From: Acerihabitans sp035013185
Lineage (GTDB): Bacteria; Pseudomonadota; Gammaproteobacteria; Enterobacterales; Enterobacteriaceae
NCBI RefSeq assembly: GCF_035013185.1
Contig: NZ_JAYGJO010000027.1
Span: 10,617 to 74,616, forward strand
Length of the DNA: 64,000 nucleotides
Direction of reading: 5' to 3'
Translations under genes and position numbers: made by a program
In this document: positions 61,800 through 64,000 of the stretch, piece after piece
Position numbering within the stretch: the first letter of the stretch is position 1
Layout: each line of letters begins with the position of its first letter
The notes under the pieces: generated by a model
Seen by the model: only the letters and a program-made list of their open reading frames with translations
Told to the model about the DNA's origin: nothing
Database searches by the model: none

Positions 61800-62834
61800 A
61801 TGAACGCGATAAAAGTCATCGGTATCGATCTGGCTAAATCTGTTTTTCAGATCTGTGTCTGGATGAGTGATGGAACTGTTACATCCAATCGGAAGGTTTC
61901 CAGGAGCAAGCTATTGGACACCGTTCGTCAGTTTCCGGTTGATACGCCGATTGCGATGGAAGCCTGTGCAACCTCACATTACTGGGGCAGAACTTTTCAC
62001 TCTATGGGCTACCCCGTTAGGCTTATTCCCACACAACATGTTAAAGCGTTAACCCGTCATCAGAAAAATGATGCTAATGATGCGCTGGCTATTTGTGAAA
62101 CAGCATTCCGCCCCGGCATCCATTTTGTTCCTGTAAAAACAATCGAGCAGCAGGATATAAAAGCACTGCGGAATACTCGTCAGTTGATGGTTGAACAACG
62201 AACAGCCATTGTTAATCAGACTCGAGCGCTAATCGCAGAACAAGGCGTCACGATCCCGGTAGGTATTAACGTTCTTCAGCAACAGCTCCCTGACATTATT
62301 GAAGATGCAGACAACATTATTTCTCTGACACTACGGCGTTTTCTTTTTTCTTTATTGGAAAACATGCACTTACTAAATGAGCATATTAATACTCTCGAGC
62401 ATGAGATAGCGGCGTTATGCCAACAACAACCAAAGTATAAAACGCTGTTAACGATACCAGGAGTGGGGCCTCTCATTGCTGCCGCTTTTTTAAGTGAAGT
62501 AAACGCAGAACAATTTACCAACGGGAGACAGCTTTCCGCTTGGTGTGGGTTGGTCCCCCGGCAACACAGTTCTGACGGAAAAAACATGCTCACCTCAATG
62601 ACAAAAAATGGTAATCGAGGCCTTCGAACCCTGATTATTCATGGGGCTAGGGCCGTAATGCGGTGCGTACAAAAGCGGGATGACGCTCTGGGGAAATGGC
62701 TCAGGAAGGTCATCGAACGTCGGGGAAAAATGAAAGCCACTATCGCCCTGGCGAATAAATTGACACGTATAGCCTGGCGATTGTTAGCTGAATCGACAAA
62801 CTTCAATATGAGTATGGCATTTTCTATAAATTAA
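61800..62834 (+). CDS. IS110/IS1111-family transposase
   Basis: 344 aa, full length. N-terminal DEDD (RuvC-like) domain: VIGIDLAKSVFQICVW (first Asp), AMEACATSHYWGRT, RHQKNDANDALAICETA; C-terminal Tnp20 domain with LLTIPGVGPLIAAAFLSEV, then AWCGLVPRQHSSDGKN and GNRGLRTLIIHGARAV with the catalytic Ser in this type. Start at 61800 with AGAGGAAC upstream. Appears intact. Confidence 0.95.
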   Translation: MNAIKVIGIDLAKSVFQICVWMSDGTVTSNRKVSRSKLLDTVRQFPVDTPIAMEACATSHYWGRTFHSMGYPVRLIPTQHVKALTRHQKNDANDALAICETAFRPGIHFVPVKTIEQQDIKALRNTRQLMVEQRTAIVNQTRALIAEQGVTIPVGINVLQQQLPDIIEDADNIISLTLRRFLFSLLENMHLLNEHINTLEHEIAALCQQQPKYKTLLTIPGVGPLIAAAFLSEVNAEQFTNGRQLSAWCGLVPRQHSSDGKNMLTSMTKNGNRGLRTLIIHGARAVMRCVQKRDDALGKWLRKVIERRGKMKATIALANKLTRIAWRLLAESTNFNMSMAFSIN

Positions 62835-63060
62835 TGATCCGCAATATAAAAAAATCAACATTTTACTGAGTTTGCATGCACTGATGAGAAAACGGTAAAT
62901 CGCCCCTGTAATAGCCTGAAGTGAACCTAGGTGGCAATAAGACACCGGTGTTGTGATAAGGAAACAGGGTTCGGATAACATCATGGCGCGGGATAATTTT
63001 CCCAACAATGACGCCGGATATATGGTTGCAAACCGTATTAAACCAGTACTTGCACAACAC

Positions 63061-63071
63061 GGGACGTCCAT
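63061..63071 (-). repeat. IS1111-type right subterminal inverted repeat
   Basis: GGGACGTCCAT on the plus strand, reverse complement of the left repeat ATGGACGTCCC. Confidence 0.8.
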
Positions 63072-63137
63072 ATATGGTTCACTAATGCCGGACACCATTT
63101 AAGACGGTATAATCGCCGTCCCTAAAAGGATGTCCCG

Positions 63138-63443
63138 ATGACTAAAAAAACCAGATTCACCGCCGAATTTAAACAGGAAGCAGCTAGCCTTGTTCTAGAC
63201 CAAAATTATACACAACGCGAAGCCTGTGACTCGACTGGCGTCAGTGAGAGTGCCATGCATCGCTGGGTCACCCAACTTCGCGCCGAACGCAGCGGTATCA
63301 CTCCACAAGGCAAGGCTATCTCACCGGATCAACAGCGTATTCAAGAACTCGAAAAACGCGTTAAACGTCTTGAAATGGAAAGAGATATCTTAAAAAAGGC
63401 TACGGCTCTCTTGATGTCGGACGAGTTCAAAAGTATGCGTTGA
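63138..63443 (+). CDS. IS3-family transposase OrfA
   Basis: 101 aa. HTH of the IS3 type (FTAEFKQEAASLVLDQ, ACDSTGVSESAMHRWVTQLR) followed by a leucine-zipper coiled coil (RIQELEKRVKRLEMERDILK) ending in KKATALLMSDEFKSMR. ATG at 63138 with AAAAGGATG upstream. Continues into OrfB by -1 frameshift at 63392-63398. Confidence 0.93.
   Translation: MTKKTRFTAEFKQEAASLVLDQNYTQREACDSTGVSESAMHRWVTQLRAERSGITPQGKAISPDQQRIQELEKRVKRLEMERDILKKATALLMSDEFKSMR
63392..63398 (+). other. Programmed -1 frameshift site of the IS3 element
   Basis: A6G heptamer (AAAAAAG) within TTAAAAAAGGC, at the codon pair KK of OrfA. A -1 slip leads into the orfB frame, reading KKGYGSLDVGRVQKYALIKT. This is the usual mode of OrfAB production in IS3 elements. 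Confidence 0.8.
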
Positions 63444-63451
63444 TTAAGACG

Positions 63452-64000
63452 ATGGCAGCGGTTTACCCCTGCGACGTCGCCTGTGAGGCCCTTGAGGTCT
63501 CGCGTTCCGCTTATTATGAACATCTGAATCAACGAGAGCATAAATCGGTGCCGGATATTACCTTGCGAGCTAAACTCACCGAGTTTTTCAATCAAAGCCG
63601 GGGGGCTGCAGGCAGCCGCCCTTTGGTGCTCAGGCTAGGTGAGGCGGGATTTAAGGTCGGCCGCTATAAAGTACCTAGTTTGATGAAATCAATGGGACTT
63701 GTTAGTAAACAGCCGGGAGGCAAGCATCGCTATGCGCAAAATAGCGAAGAACGACCCGATCTTCCCAATATATTAAACCGGCAATTTAGCCCACAACGCC
63801 CAAATCAAGCCTGGGTAAGTGACATTACGTTCATCTGGACCGGTGAACGCTGGGCTTATCTCGCCGTCGTTATGGATCTGTACGCACGCCGTGTTATCGG
63901 CTGGGCAATATCGTTGAAAGCCGATGCGCTGCTGGTTATCACCGCACTGGATATGGCCTGGCAAACTCGTGGCCATCCTAAGGGAATAATATTTCATACA
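63452..64000 (+). CDS. IS3-family transposase OrfB (partial, runs off the window)
   Basis: Open without a stop to the end of the window. Starts at ATG 63452 if translated separately, or is made as OrfAB by frameshift from 63392. Domains: HTH_21 (MAAVYPCDVACEALEVSRSA, YYEHLNQRE; SRGAAGSRPLVLRLGEAGFK) and the rve integrase core (AWVSDITFIWTGERWAYLAV, VMDLYARRVIGWAI) with first catalytic Asp in SDIT. The second Asp and the Glu lie at or beyond the edge (IIFHT is its last visible part). Confidence 0.93.
   Translation, partial: MAAVYPCDVACEALEVSRSAYYEHLNQREHKSVPDITLRAKLTEFFNQSRGAAGSRPLVLRLGEAGFKVGRYKVPSLMKSMGLVSKQPGGKHRYAQNSEERPDLPNILNRQFSPQRPNQAWVSDITFIWTGERWAYLAVVMDLYARRVIGWAISLKADALLVITALDMAWQTRGHPKGIIFHT

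Larger units (their letters stand above)
61719..63074. mobile_element. IS110-family (IS1111-type) insertion sequence
   Basis: Bounded by subterminal inverted repeats ATGGACGTCCC at 61726-61736 (left) and 63061-63071 (right, reverse complement). In the IS1111 group the repeats are a few bases inside the true ends, so ends at about 61719 and 63074 are estimates. It contains one transposase gene on the plus strand. The right flank TGGTTCACTAA is then followed directly by an IS3-family end. Confidence 0.8.
63086..64000 (+). mobile_element. IS3-family insertion sequence, truncated by the window edge
   Basis: Left end estimated at TGCCGGACACC (63086), preceding orfA by 50 bp. Contains orfA and the beginning of orfB; the right end is outside the window. 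Lies 15 bp after the right repeat of the IS110-type element. Confidence 0.75.

Overview
The window is chromosomal DNA of an enterobacterium. Gene order and protein sequences match the E. coli 57-62 min region (rplS-trmD-rimM-rpsP-ffh, luxS-gshA, tRNA-Arg/Ser-csrA-alaS-recX-recA-pncC, mltB, mutS, rpoS-nlpD-pcm-surE-truD-ispFD-ftsB, cys genes, queD/queE). Several protein details, cysG sitting in the cysDNC operon and a scatter of degenerate elements fit a Sodalis-, Serratia- or Pectobacterium-like lineage better than Escherichia. Sodalis-like is my best guess, from memory and not proven here.

Layout. 0-6.6 kb: lipoprotein yfiL, the ribosome/SRP operon (minus strand), then ypjD-yfjD. 6.6-16 kb: luxS, the sigma-E small RNA micA with its promoter, gshA, yqaB, three identical tRNA-Arg(ACG) genes plus tRNA-Ser(GCU), csrA, alaS, recX, recA with an intact LexA box, pncC. 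16-29.7 kb is an accessory stretch around mltB: a two-gene amino-acid ABC transporter without an ATPase, two unrecognised proteins (337 and 516 aa), yjdM, a periplasmic molybdoenzyme/cytochrome b561/MXKDX cluster divergent from a two-component system, an IS66 relic, and an IraP-like protein carrying a repetitive C-terminal extension. 29.7-45.5 kb is core again: mutS converging on rpoS, the surE/isp/ftsB block, the cysGDNC operon and iap.

45.9-52.4 kb holds an amino-sugar (galactosamine-type) catabolic operon with a DMT permease and a sugar kinase where a PTS would be expected, divergent from an AgaR-type repressor with candidate CRP and AgaR sites between them. 52.5-59.6 kb: a hypothetical gene, cysHIJ, queD and queE. 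59.6-64 kb is the most unusual end: a heptanucleotide microsatellite in front of a cysteine-free, signal-peptide-free AA10 (chitin-binding/LPMO-fold) protein, 79-bp tandem repeats, the proline-rich N-terminal stub of what looks like a second such gene ended by an IS110/IS1111-type element, and then an IS3-family element running off the edge.

How the genes work together: sulfate activation (cysDNC), siroheme synthesis (cysG) and sulfite/PAPS reduction (cysHIJ) give a complete assimilatory sulfate path from sulfate to sulfide. The kinase, AgaS and KbaYZ give a near-complete path from free galactosamine to triose phosphates. RpoS and the IraP-like anti-adapter are candidates for the same stress circuit. 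Statements about E. coli proteins and gene order are from memory, not from an alignment.
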